The notes under the pieces were generated by a model that was not told the DNA's origin, made no database searches, and saw nothing but the letters and a program-made list of their open reading frames with translations. From Clostridiales bacterium (lineage in GTDB: Bacteria; Bacillota; Clostridia; Oscillospirales; Oscillospiraceae), in the NCBI GenBank assembly GCA_004551945.1, contig SFPN01000047.1, positions 1 through 9,499 on the forward strand: a stretch of DNA of 9,499 nucleotides, in the 5' to 3' direction. Positions 1 to 9,165 of this stretch are shown here, piece after piece (position 1 is the first letter of the stretch; each line of letters opens with the position of its first letter). The position numbers were made by a program, and so were the translations under genes.

Positions 1-12
1 GAGCTCTTGGCC

Positions 13-51
<39 letters not shown>

Positions 52-269
52 TACCAACTTAGACTTCGTGAAAAGATGATAGATCGTTAGGCCTGGCTTT
101 CACCTCCTAATTGCTTACTGGGCAACTAGGTCAAGCGGACTTTTGCCCTTATGCTCTACGTGAGGTTTCTGTCCTCACTGAGTCCACCTTTGGACACCTT
201 CGCTACACTTTCGAAGGTGTACCGCCCCAGTCAAACTCCCCATCCAGCCATGTCCTCGAAAGATAAGGG

Positions 270-885
270 ACGATGTCGGGAGGTGCCCCACACAGGCGGC
301 CTCGCGGTCCCCTGCATGTTCTTCCCCCTTACCACCGCCCCACCCTTTTGACAGAGTTCAGGGTCACCTTCCTCGTAAAAAGAAAGGCTTCAATCGCATG
401 AAGCTTATTGAGACTCCCCAAACCACCCTTCTACGCACCAAGAACGAGCATCCCCCCGAAGAGGGACACCCGCCAGCACGCAGTCAGATGGCCGGTCGCC
501 CTGCTTTTCGTCCCGCCTCATACACCTCTCCCCCTCCGCAGGAGACATGAAAGCCCTACGAAGTACCCAGGAGAGGGAAGGACGAGAGAAGGGCGGCTTC
601 CCAGAAAACGAGGGCTTTTTGGGCCCAGGGGGAATGAGGAAGCGTTTCGCTCTCGCCGCCCTCCGCCTCCCCAGCCAAGTTGAGACTAGCACTGGGGGGC
701 GCTACTTTGTAAGACGCGCCTCTCACCCTCGATAATCGAGTGAGTAGAATGGCGACGAAGGCCGGAGTCTTTCATGGTCGCGGAGATGCCGCCGCCCTGG
801 AGACCGACCCCGTTAAGGGCCGGGCAGGACAGCGACATTTGGCCTCCGCTCCTCCGTACTACTACATCCTAAGTGCCACTCCACA
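270..885 (-). other. Enlarged 28S expansion region, probably ES31 (helix 79 area)
   Basis: The region lies between two conserved domain V blocks: the CTGTTGAGCTTTACTTCAG side (right, about 888-908) and the GGCTGGATGGGGAGTTTGAC side (left, about 231-250). In yeast these blocks are separated by roughly 220 bases; here it is roughly 640. The extra sequence is GC-rich, with purine-rich and pyrimidine-rich tracts on the same strand, as expected for a long imperfect helix. Assignment to ES31 rests on position only; the limits are approximate. The short open frames on both strands inside it are not credible genes. Confidence 0.65.
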
Positions 886-1040
886 AGGCCGAACTGAAGT
901 AAAGCTCAACAGGGTCTTCTTGCCCCGCCGATTCTGCCACGCCCGTTCCCGTGGCTGTGGGTTCACCAGGACCTGAGTAGGGACAGTGGGAACCTCGTTA
1001 ATCCATTCATGCACGTCACTAATTAGATGACGAGGCGTTT

Positions 1041-1050
1041 GGTTACCTTA
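1041..1050 (-). other. 28S helix 71-side conserved core with one unusual base
   Basis: The minus strand reads TAAGGTAACC where nearly all eukaryotes have TAAGGTAGCC. This is the R2 retrotransposon and I-PpoI target neighbourhood in other organisms. No element is inserted here and the flanks continue normally (CAAACGCCTCGTCATC on the 3' side). The altered base is the complement of position 1043, near E. coli 23S position 1933 by my count. Confidence 0.75.
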
Positions 1051-1221
1051 AAAGGGTCATAGTTACCCCTGCCGTTTACCCGGGCTTGAATGATCTTCAC
1101 CATATTAACGTTCAGAGCACTGGGCAGAACTCACATAGCGTCAAAACCTTGCGTGGCTATCGCTATGCTATGTTTCGATTCAACAGTCGGGTTCCCTTGG
1201 TCCGTTCCAGTTCTGAAACAG

Positions 1222-1700
1222 CAGTTGATCGCGGGAGCGCAGCGCCCTTTCGCCCGTGAAGGCGCGGCTTGGCCTGCAGCCATTTTTGTCCGTCCCGAGC
1301 AACACCCCTGCCCCCGCGAAGGGGAAGAGGCGCGCCCTGCCAGGGACCGGGGCCTCCGGGCGGCTCCACAGGGCAAGCACAAGCGCAGCACCATCGGCAC
1401 AGGCGTAAACCCAAGCTTCAAGACCACACTCGCCTCACTCCCTGCTTCACACAAAAAACCCTCGGCTCCTGCCTTCGGCTCTAGACCCTCTTTGGCCTCA
1501 CGAAGAGGTGGGCCCTGTCACAGGCCCTTCCGCGGCAGTACTCGATCCGGCTGACCCCCGGCGCAGGCTTGAGCCCCTCCGCCCCCACCCCTCGCGGGAT
1601 GGCTTAAGAGGGAGTCCGCACCGAGGCTCCGGGGCCGGGCCTTTCCTGTCGCGGCTGGTATCTAGACCCTGGCTGGGACAGCCACCCGCTCTGCTCTCAG
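1222..1700 (-). other. Enlarged 28S expansion region, probably ES27 (helix 63)
   Basis: The segment is bounded by CGATCAACTGCTGTTTCAGA on the right-hand conserved side (about 1212-1231) and by the helix 69 block at 1708-1726 on the left side of rRNA reading. Yeast has roughly 190-200 bases between the same landmarks; here there are about 475. ES27 is the mobile arm that reaches toward the nascent-chain exit site in other eukaryotes. A hairpin capped by a GCGA tetraloop (stem CCAUCCC/GGGGUGG, near 1586-1603) can be read within it. Position supports ES27; the fold is inferred. Confidence 0.7.
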
Positions 1701-1707
1701 AGCCACT

Positions 1708-1726
1708 CCTTCTCCCGAAGTTACGG
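1708..1726 (-). other. 28S helix 69 (inter-subunit bridge B2a)
   Basis: The minus strand reads CCGTAACTTCGGGAGAAGG, the standard eukaryotic helix 69 stem and loop that contacts the decoding site of the small subunit. It matches the usual eukaryotic sequence at every base I can compare, supporting a functional large-subunit gene. Confidence 0.9.
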
Positions 1727-3312
1727 AGCTAATTTGCCGACTTCCCTTACCCACGTTATCCTGCCAGACTAGAGGCTGTTCACCTTGGAGACCTGCTGCG
1801 GTTTGTGGTACGGCCTTACGTAAACCCGCACGACGGAGGGAGGGGGCTTTGACACCTCCTCCCCCCGCGCACCTGATGCTAAGGGGGTTTTCAAGGGCTC
1901 TCGAGCCAGTGATGGACGCGTCGCTTGGAAGGGGCAGGCCCGACCAACTGACGCGCTCTTCCAACCTGGGGACCTGGTCTCTGGGTAAGCCACTTCACAG
2001 GACCCCGCGGCTGTTAACAAGAAGAGCTGACACTCCCCATCCCTCTCGCAAGCGTCTCCTAGCACCTTTTGCGTTACCGCTATCTCAGCTTTCCCTCTAA
2101 TAAAAGAGGAATCGCCTCAGGCTACGTAAGTTGCTGGAATGTTAACCAGCATCCCTTTCGAGAAGCGGGGCTCCCCCCTCCCAGACCCTCGCGGGAGAGG
2201 TCGGGGCTGCCCTCTTGGCAAATGACCTTCGCCATTCTCTCAGGACCGAATCACTCATGCCCAAACACAGTCGACATGAAAACCTTCTCCACATCAGTCC
2301 AAAAGGCTTGCACTTTTGTAGTTGCTACTTCCACCAAGATGTGCACTGGGGTCAGCTCCACGCGAGGTCACCCTCTGCGCTTCTTCGCGTAACCCCACGC
2401 CCGCCTACGCGTTGATGTTTCCTTCGACAAAAACCCCATGCATGCCCTGCCTGGCTTTCCGTCACATCAACGGTCTAGTATAGACCCCCGGCTTTAGCGC
2501 GATCCATTTTCTGGGCCACTCGATTCGATTCGTGAGTTGGTCGACACTCCTTAGAGCATGAATACTGCCAATTCTAGCTTCGAATTGTCTTAACCGAATG
2601 ACGCCATTTATGGTCTCTCATGAGCCGAAAGTTACGCGTCTTAACTAGACTATCGGTTCATCCCGAATTGCCTTCCCAGCTTACCTGGTGAGGCCCACTA
2701 ACGGCACAACAGATTCTCCCGGAGCCCGTTCTGTACGGCTGCCCTCCTCAAGCCGGAGGGAAAAGGCGGCCTCTACGTAACGGGGTGTCGCAGAGGGCTT
2801 GCGCCCCCCGCCTCCCTCGCACACATTCAGAGTTTGAGAGTCGGATGAAGGATTTTCTCCCCCACTACCTCCAATCATTCGCTTTACCGTGTGCAACTCT
2901 GTCAAGCGTGCCGCTGCTATCCTTAGGGACATTTCGGCGGGAACCAGCTAAGAGGGGGTTCGATGAGTCTTTCGCCCCAATCCAAAACTCTGAGGAATGA
3001 TTTGCACGTCAATACCCCTTCGGACCTCCACCGGGGTTTCCCCCGGCTTCATCCTGGTCTTGGATAGATCACCCCCTCTCGGGTATACGCTCTGCCGCTC
3101 AACCGCCCTGTCCCCGAAGGCCGAGGCCTAGGGTCAGAGGGCCGTGCTGCGGGCCTCCGCGCCCACCTCCCTCGCGGGAAGGAGCTGTCAGTGCCTTCGC
3201 ACGTTCTAAAAAGCCGGCTCGACTACTTGCTTTCGCTGCGCGTGTAGGGCTCGTCCGTCCCCTTCCACTCGCGACAGAGTGTAACTCCTTGGTCCGTGTT
3301 TCAAGACGGGCC

Positions 3313-3960
3313 CTATGGCACCGCACTCCAGTTTAGTGTAAGACAGTAGGCCATGCATGAGATGAGCCAATACGCTCTGGGGATGGGAGCGACTGCTGGC
3401 GGCGCCTTGTGAAGGCCCCCTGCCCGCACGTGGAGCGCGAGCAGGAGAGGAAGAGAGCCTCTCCCGATCAGCCGCCCCGGCTGCCCCCTCCCCCTCCGAA
3501 GAGGAACGCTTCGCCTCCCGCCTCTAGCCTGCAGACGCCTCGCAGGGCCCGAGAAGACCATGTTAGACCGGCAAGCGGGGGAACCTGCAGCGGAGTAAAC
3601 CCCGCCACAACCCGCTCGCAGGCACCTTGCCTCCCCTGGACCCGTAGAAGGAATTAGAACATGCAGACCGTGAGGACAGACATCCGGGCTTTGAGACCCG
3701 GAAGGGGAAGCTCGCTGGGAAGGGAGCGGGGCGCATGGCTCGAGAAGGGGAAAGTGTGTGGTGCCCCCCCTAGTGCCTCCTGTAGACGCCTCGCCCTCCC
3801 TCTTTTGGTTGCGCCCAGAGACACGCCGGACGCCGAAGCGTCACTGACGCGCCCCCTAGTGGCGGACAACTCACCCCAAAGCGTAACTGTGTCCCAGCCT
3901 CGCAGCGCAGGTTGCCCCGCGCCTTCCGCTTGTGCAGTGAACATAGGTTTCCATCGTCGT
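3313..3960 (-). other. Enlarged 28S expansion region D2/ES7
   Basis: This is the variable D2 region of domain II, between the AAAGGACTTTGAAAAGAGAG block (about 3976-3995) and the CCCGTCTTGAAACACGGACC block (about 3293-3312). It is about 650 bases long, against about 380 in yeast. The sequence is GC-rich with many short complementary runs. A 208-codon open frame on the opposite strand begins inside it (3661) and runs on into conserved 28S sequence, so it is a chance frame. The limits are approximate. Confidence 0.75.
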
Positions 3961-4422
3961 AGTTTCGGGCTCTATTTGACTCTCTTTTCAAAGTCCTTTT
4001 CACCTTTCCCTCGCGGTACTTGTGTGATATCGGTCTCAGGCAGATATTTAGCCTTGGAAGGAAGCCACCTCCCAACTTCACGCTGCACTCCCAAGCAACG
4101 CTACTCTCGGACTGTGTGTAACCCTGCTCAGCTGCGCCCCCTTTTGCACCGGCAAGCACCACGGGACTGTCACCCTCTCTGGTGCGGCGTTCTGGGCCGT
4201 CTTGCACTTGCCTCGACGTGTGGGGCGCGCCCTCTTCCTCTCGGATGCGCAGGCAGTCCCTCACCCCACATCTCGCGCCCCGCGTGAGCAGAGCCGCGAT
4301 TCAGGGCTGGGCTTGCTCCTGTTCGCTCGCCGCTACTAAGGAGATCTCTGTTGATTTCTTTTCCTCCGCTTAATGATATGCTTAAGTTCGGCGGGTAGTC
4401 TCCGCTGGCCTCAAGTCGGATG

Positions 4423-4954
4423 CTTTTGTTGTAACTGCACCACCTCTCCCGGCAGAAAGGGGCGCCGGGGGGAGCGCAGAAAGGGTGCGCGTGACGACGT
4501 CTGCCGGCACTCGGTGTCCCAGAGGGCGCCGGAGAGAGCCCGGGGGAGCGGGAAGCACGCATGCCGCAGACTGCCTGTTCTTTGCACACGCAGTCCGACA
4601 CACCGCCCCCTTCTCTCCGCCCACTTGCTCCCGGCGCCGTGCTCGGGGCACCACTCGCCTGCAGACACGCATCCCCTGCTGCTGCCTGCTCCCCCCACCC
4701 CTCCCCTCCTTCCAGGGGAGGGTGCAGCTGTATTTCTCTCAACCAGCACAGGACGCGCAGTAACGCAGTGCGCGCCAGCTCCGCGGTGCATTTGAGGCCG
4801 AAGACCCTCCCGGGGGAGAACCTTGGAGGCCCAGGTCCGCCGGCCCCACCCGAAACTACGGACGGGGCAGGCGAGCCGCGCACGGGGCACGGCCAAAGGA
4901 CGTTCTCCTTTGACTGCTTGCACTTCCCGACATTGAGTCAGCGGTGCCCGGAGC
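4423..4954 (-). other. Internal transcribed spacer 2 (ITS2)
   Basis: Spacer of about 530 bases between the end of 5.8S and the start of 28S. It is GC-rich, without rRNA core motifs, and contains at least one strong hairpin (4699-4722). In the precursor it is removed to separate 5.8S from 28S. The boundary with 5.8S is uncertain by tens of bases, because the 5.8S 3' end is divergent; a possible 6-bp pairing of 4960-4965 with the 28S 5' region near 4402-4408 was used to place it. Confidence 0.8.
4699..4722 (-). other. ITS2 hairpin
   Basis: A perfect 9-bp inverted repeat: CCCTCCCCT at 4699-4707 pairs with AGGGGAGGG at 4714-4722 across a 6-base loop, and further pairs (CA/TG) continue outside a one-base bulge. 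It is likely one of the ITS2 processing helices. Which standard ITS2 helix it corresponds to cannot be told from sequence alone. Confidence 0.6.
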
Positions 4955-5137
4955 CAGAGCAGCGGCGACAGACAGGGGGTTGCCCCCCTGCCCACCCTCC
5001 GCCACCCCGGGCCCCGGGCGTTAGACGTTCGAGGATTCGATGGTTCACGAGGTCTTGTGTGTCACACGACGTTTCACAGCTTGCTGCGCTCTTCATCGAT
5101 GCCTGAGCCGAGGCGTCCTCCACGACGATGTCTCTGG
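4955..5137 (-). rRNA. 5.8S rRNA, divergent
   Basis: This is the 5' piece of the large-subunit rRNA in eukaryotes, base-paired to 28S. It is identified by position between 18S and 28S and by GGCATCGATGAAGAGCGCAG (about 5084-5103), close to the near-universal CATCGATGAAGAACGCAGC. GTGAACCATCGAATC and CGAACGTC follow, in the places of GTGAATCATCGAATC and TGAACGCA. The usual GAATTGCAGAATTC block is not recognisable: the corresponding stretch reads GTGACACACAAGACCTC (about 5049-5065). The 3' part holds a GC-rich hairpin (4973-4990), in the place of the usual GC-rich 5.8S hairpin. The estimated length of about 180 bases is longer than the typical 155-160; both ends are inferred. Identity as 5.8S is secure from context; normal function is likely because the flanking 18S and 28S look intact. 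Confidence 0.85.
4973..4990 (-). other. GNRA-capped hairpin in the 3' part of 5.8S
   Basis: Read as rRNA this is CAGGGGG, loop GCAA, CCCCCUG: a 7-bp GC-rich stem closed by a GNRA tetraloop. Outside it more pairs are possible, many of them G-U, including a GGCGG/CCGCU-type run. By position it matches the GC-rich hairpin found near the 3' end of 5.8S rRNAs. It could instead lie at the very start of ITS2. Confidence 0.55.
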
Positions 5138-5526
5138 ATCTAGGCTGGGGGCTGGGACGCCGCGGTGCCTCTCGGCACTTTTTGCGTGTGCACACGGCGG
5201 AGGAACGCCACTCGGCGCCTTCCTCGCTTGTCCGGCCTCACCCCCTTTGTTGTTGTCTTCTCTGCCGCCCAGCAGCCCTGCAGAGAGCGCCGCCTTCCGA
5301 TCGCGCTCCCCCGACGGGCCCCATGCGCACCTGTGACAGTGCGCACCCAGGCGCTCGACTCCTTCGCCCCCCGTGTTTCTTTTCTGTTGCTTCCTCTTTT
5401 CTATGGTAGTACGCCACCAGCAAGCCTTCTAGTAGAAGACGGCCGGCGGCCAGACGACGACGTTGTCATTTGTGTTGTGTCCCCGCTTGGCGCCTCCAAA
5501 AGAAGGCACTCCAGCAGGACTGCGTA
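5138..5526 (-). other. Internal transcribed spacer 1 (ITS1)
   Basis: Spacer of about 390 bases between the 3' end of 18S and the 5' end of 5.8S. No rRNA core motif, tRNA or coding region is apparent. The 18S side is fixed by the terminal GGATCATTA; the 5.8S side is estimated. Several open frames in the window overlap it, but they run on into the rRNA genes and have no gene-like properties. Confidence 0.85.
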
Positions 5527-5535
5527 TAATGATCC

Positions 5536-5557
5536 TTCTGCAGGTTCTCCTACAGAA
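5536..5557 (-). other. 18S helix 45 (dimethyl-adenosine hairpin)
   Basis: As rRNA this is UUCUGUAGG, loop AGAA, CCUGCAGAA: a complete 9-bp stem. The common eukaryotic version is UUCCGUAGG, UGAA, CCUGCGGAA. The C-G pair has become U-A on both sides, a compensatory change. The two loop adenosines normally dimethylated by Dim1/KsgA-type enzymes are present; the first loop base is A rather than the usual U. Confidence 0.85.
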
Positions 5558-5651
5558 ACCTTGTTACGACTTCTCCTTCCTCTAGATGCTGGGGCTCGCA
5601 GAACTTCGGGCCGCGCCGAGGCACGTCCTCCGGACAACTCGCCGCAACATC

Positions 5652-5695
<44 letters not shown>

Positions 5696-5904
5696 CATTC
5701 AGCGCGCGATCACTGACACGCGCTTACGAGGCATTCCTAGTTCACGACCAATAATTGCAAGGGACGATCCCAACCGCGACGGGGCCTCGCAGGATTGCCG
5801 CACCCTCTCGGGCTTGGCCTCCACACACTGCACCCGCCATTGTAGCACGCGTGCAACCCAATAGAAGGCATCTAAGGGCATCACTGACCTGTTATTGCCT
5901 CACG

Positions 5905-6205
5905 CTTCCGGCGCTTTATGAGCAATAGTCCCTGTGAAGGAGTTGCGCGGGCTCTTTTGTACCCACCTCTTCCTCGTGTAGACGCACCGGGAGGGCGGCG
6001 GCAGACACCAGAGAAAGAAAAGAGAGAGAAAAGGAGAGAGATGCAGCCATGCACGCACACAGGACTTAATGCAATGCACGACGCATCGTTTGGTTTCTCC
6101 CTTCCTCCTTCGCTTTTCTCTAGCGTCCACCCCCGCCATCCCACTTATCAGTGGTGCAGAGAGGGGAGAGGCAGAGAGCCCGGCACTCAGTCACCAGGCA
6201 GAGGT
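5905..6205 (-). other. 18S V8 expansion
   Basis: Between the conserved GATAACGGACGAGACC (about 6205-6220) and GAGGCAATAACAGG (about 5890-5903) there are about 300 bases instead of about 100. The insert has a purine-rich arm (rRNA strand, about 6090-6124) followed by a pyrimidine-rich arm (about 6009-6042), able to form one long imperfect helix. Limits are approximate. Confidence 0.8.
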
Positions 6206-6375
6206 CTCGTCCGTTATCGCAATTAAGCAGACAGTTCACACCACGAACTAAGAACGGCCATGCACCACCACTCTCACAATCACGAAAGAACTGCATCCTG
6301 TCAATCCCGTGTGAGTCAGGGCCTGGTAAGGTTAACGGCGTTGAATCCAATTAAGCCGCAGGCTCCACGCCAATT

Positions 6376-6431
<56 letters not shown>

Positions 6432-6749
6432 TAACCTGAATACTTACAGATTTCTCGCGGGGCACGGAGGGTGCCTTTGACGAGCAGCCCCCCCACACCT
6501 AGTCGGCATCGTTTACAGCATGGGAATACAGAGGTGTCTGATCTCCTTCTCTCCCCCAGCTCTCGTCCTTGATCAATGAAAGCGTCCTTGGCAAGCGCTT
6601 TCGCCTCTGGTAGTCGTGGACCGATCATAAAATTTTACCTCTCCCGGCCCAATACTTATGCCCCCGGAAACCGCCCCTATTTACCATCAACGCCACACCT
6701 GACTCCCGAGACGTTATCCGAACAGCCCGAACGGGGGCACCCACTGGGC

Positions 6750-7360
6750 CAATGTGGCCGCAGGTAAAAGGAAGGCTGAGCACTGCACAAATGGGGCGGC
6801 TGACGCAGGCCGCCGGTAGCAGACTTGCGCCTGCCCCATAGCGGTTAGACCTACGCCCTCCTCTCCCCACCCACACAGCCTCGCCCTCCCCCCTACGACC
6901 TGACCCAGCGGGCACTCCCTCGCCCAATGGACCGCCTGACTTCGCACCCAGAAGCGTGACCAGCAGACAGACGCAGGTCTGAACTGTTATTCCATACTGC
7001 AATGTACAGGGGCCTGAGCCACAAGGGCACGACCTGCTATAGACACTCCAATTTCTTTATGGTAACAAAAGACAAGGCGCAGGCACCCAGAAGGGGGACT
7101 AGAAAAGAAAGGAGGCAGGGCAGAAGAAATGCCTCGCACACACACCCACCACACCTCGAAGTCTGAGAAAGGAGAAGAGGTTTTTTAGCGAGAATTTGAA
7201 TGCACCCGTTAAAACAAGTGCACACGCTTTCTCTATCCCTCTCCCCCCCTGCTCTTCCTTTCGAAGCGCAGATGAGCATGCGTAGTATTGCATCTCTCTT
7301 TTTCCCCTTTCTCTCCCCTTTTTCTTCCTGTCCCCCCTCGTTGGACACCTGGACCAAGCA
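6750..7360 (-). other. 18S V4 expansion (ES6 region)
   Basis: The conserved V4 flanks are AAACGCCCGTAGTTGAGATT on the rRNA 5' side (about 7363-7385) and the GGGAGAGGTAAAATTTT block on the 3' side (about 6631-6647). They are about 715 bases apart, where roughly 300 is usual. The middle has a purine-rich run on the plus strand (7100-7178) and a pyrimidine-rich run (7228-7338) that can pair to give long helical arms. Limits are approximate. Confidence 0.8.
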
Positions 7361-7418
7361 ATCTCAACTACGGGCGTTTTAAACGCAACAACTTTAATAT
7401 ATGCTCGAAGAGCTGGAA

Positions 7419-7437
7419 TTACCGCGGCTGCTGGCAC
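7419..7437 (-). other. 18S 530 loop
   Basis: The minus strand reads GTGCCAGCAGCCGCGGTAA, the universal decoding-site loop, with no change. It is the best single anchor for the 18S assignment. Confidence 0.97.
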
Positions 7438-8045
7438 CAGACTTGCCCTCTTCTTGCATTCAGCGTAGTATCTGTGCATCGTTCATTCTACGGGACCGTA
7501 AAACCGGCACCCTTAGTACTGCTCGTCACCACCTCCGACGTTGTCGATTGGGTAGTTTGCGCGCCTGCTGCCTTCCTTAGAAGTATGAAACATATCTCAT
7601 GTTCATTCTCCGGAGTCGAACCCAAATCCTCCGTTACCCGTCACCACCACCGTAGTCCCCTATACTACGGTTGAAAGTATGATGGGGCGGTCGCTTATAC
7701 GGCCTGCCGTCTTGCGACGGTCTACGACCTATCTTGACTTCACCCGAAAAGCGGAGTTGCCCCCGCGCTGGTCACTTCAATGCCACACCCCGATGAAAGG
7801 ATGCCGATAGGCGCCTGACCCACAGCACGGAGGCTGCGAGCCATTAGGTGCACGTATTAGCACTAGGTTCCCAGTGTTATCCGACTAAAGAAGAGGATAG
7901 GGCCGTGCAAATTACGACCGTTGTAATGAGCCGTTCGCAGTTTCGGGCTTATGCCCTTATACTTAGACATGCATGGCTTAGCCTTTGAGCTGAGCATATG
8001 ACTACTGGCAGGATCAACCAGGTGGCTGATGGACTTCGGATTAGA

Positions 8046-8075
8046 GTAGAAAGCTAGTTGTTTCTAGCCGTCTAC
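8046..8075 (-). other. Hairpin just upstream of 18S
   Basis: GTAGA (8046-8050) pairs with TCTAC (8071-8075), and GCTAG (8053-8057) pairs with CTAGC (8064-8068). A 2x2 internal loop separates the two stems and a 6-base loop closes them. It ends about 20 bases upstream of the mature 18S 5' end, a position where 5' ETS structures guide the final cleavage in other eukaryotes. The pairing is seen in the sequence; the role is inferred. Confidence 0.6.
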
Positions 8076-8658
8076 CTGCGTCCAGGATGGAGGGAGGGAG
8101 AGAAGGGAGCGTACTCCCCACACACCCCACCCCACCCTCAACACATGCATACACCTCTCCTCTCCTCCTAGTCTAGAGCACCCCCCTCAGTCTTCTCGCG
8201 TACCATTCCGTCCACACACACCTTCCTTGTGTCCGTCCACAACACTCCGGCAGGGGGGCGCGACGGGGCTTTCTAAGGGAGGGAGAAAGCAGGAGGGATG
8301 GCAGAACCTTCCCTATTGCTCTCCCTCTCCCGGACAGCCCCCTCGACGTTTACAGCCCACCCCAAGCCTTGCAGGGCGGGGGGGAGAAGAAGGGAGGAGG
8401 CGTACCCCCTCTCTCTTCACCCCCATGCCTCGCTTTGTTTTCTAGTGCCTTCACACCGCTCCAAGCGTTTTGTATAGCAAGCAGCAGGATTCAGCCCCTC
8501 CGTCTCCTTCTCTTCCACATCACACACCCCCTCAAGCCCGGATACAATCGGCAGACCCCCCAGCAGAGGCCCTTTTGCAGTGCCGCTGTAGGTGACGCGG
8601 GGTCTGTGCTGCACCGAGGGGGGAGAGAGGGGCCGTCCCCACCAGAATAGTGGGTCCG

Positions 8659-8677
8659 ACACACACACGCACACACC
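8659..8677. repeat. CA microsatellite in the 5' ETS
   Basis: An alternating CA tract of about 19 bases with one G interruption. It is a simple sequence repeat, likely variable between rDNA copies or isolates. No role can be inferred. Confidence 0.8.
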
Positions 8678-9165
8678 CCCCGGTCTGAACGACAGCCACG
8701 CCCCACGCCCTCCGGGCTGCAGCGCTAAAGGACACCCATCCAGAAACGAAACACGGAGGAAGAAGGCAGCATGCCCCCCCCCACCACCCTTGCTCGTCCC
8801 TTTCTGATGCCCTCTGGCGCTGCACCCGCTGACGCCCTACTCGCAACAACATCCTCCCGAGAACATCCCCCTTGACCCTCGCGACCCCTCCCCCCTTCTT
8901 CCGAAGAAGAAGAGGAAGGACCCGAAGGAGGGTGGTTCGAACCCCGCTCAGGGCAACTCAGAGCCCTCTCAAAACCATCCAGAGCAGCACGGCTTATGAT
9001 GATCACCCGGATTGCGCGGTACTCCCAGTAGTAAAAAACCACCGGGCGCCAACCCGACGAACGCCAGCTCACCGAAGTCCACCCCTTCTCGCGGCCGAGA
9101 GAGGACCGACCGAAGTTGCCTCCGAACAGGGCCCTAGCACCCCCCTGGGCCCCCGCCACCTGACC

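Noticed and set aside
1030..1060. Possible R2-type retrotransposon insertion site
   Set aside because: The target region is uninterrupted; conserved 28S sequence continues on both sides.
3661..4287. 208-codon open frame on the plus strand
   Set aside because: It lies antisense to 28S and covers conserved rRNA blocks. The translation shows no domain or plausible protein features.
4170..4883. 237-codon open frame on the minus strand, the longest in the window
   Set aside because: It runs through the 28S 5' end and ITS2, overlaps conserved rRNA bases and has the biased composition of GC-rich non-coding sequence. Long open frames are expected by chance here.
8934..8945. GGTTCGAACCCC, resembling a tRNA T-loop or Pol III B box
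   Set aside because: The flanking bases do not form a 5-bp T stem, and no A box, anticodon arm or acceptor stem is found at the right distance on this strand.
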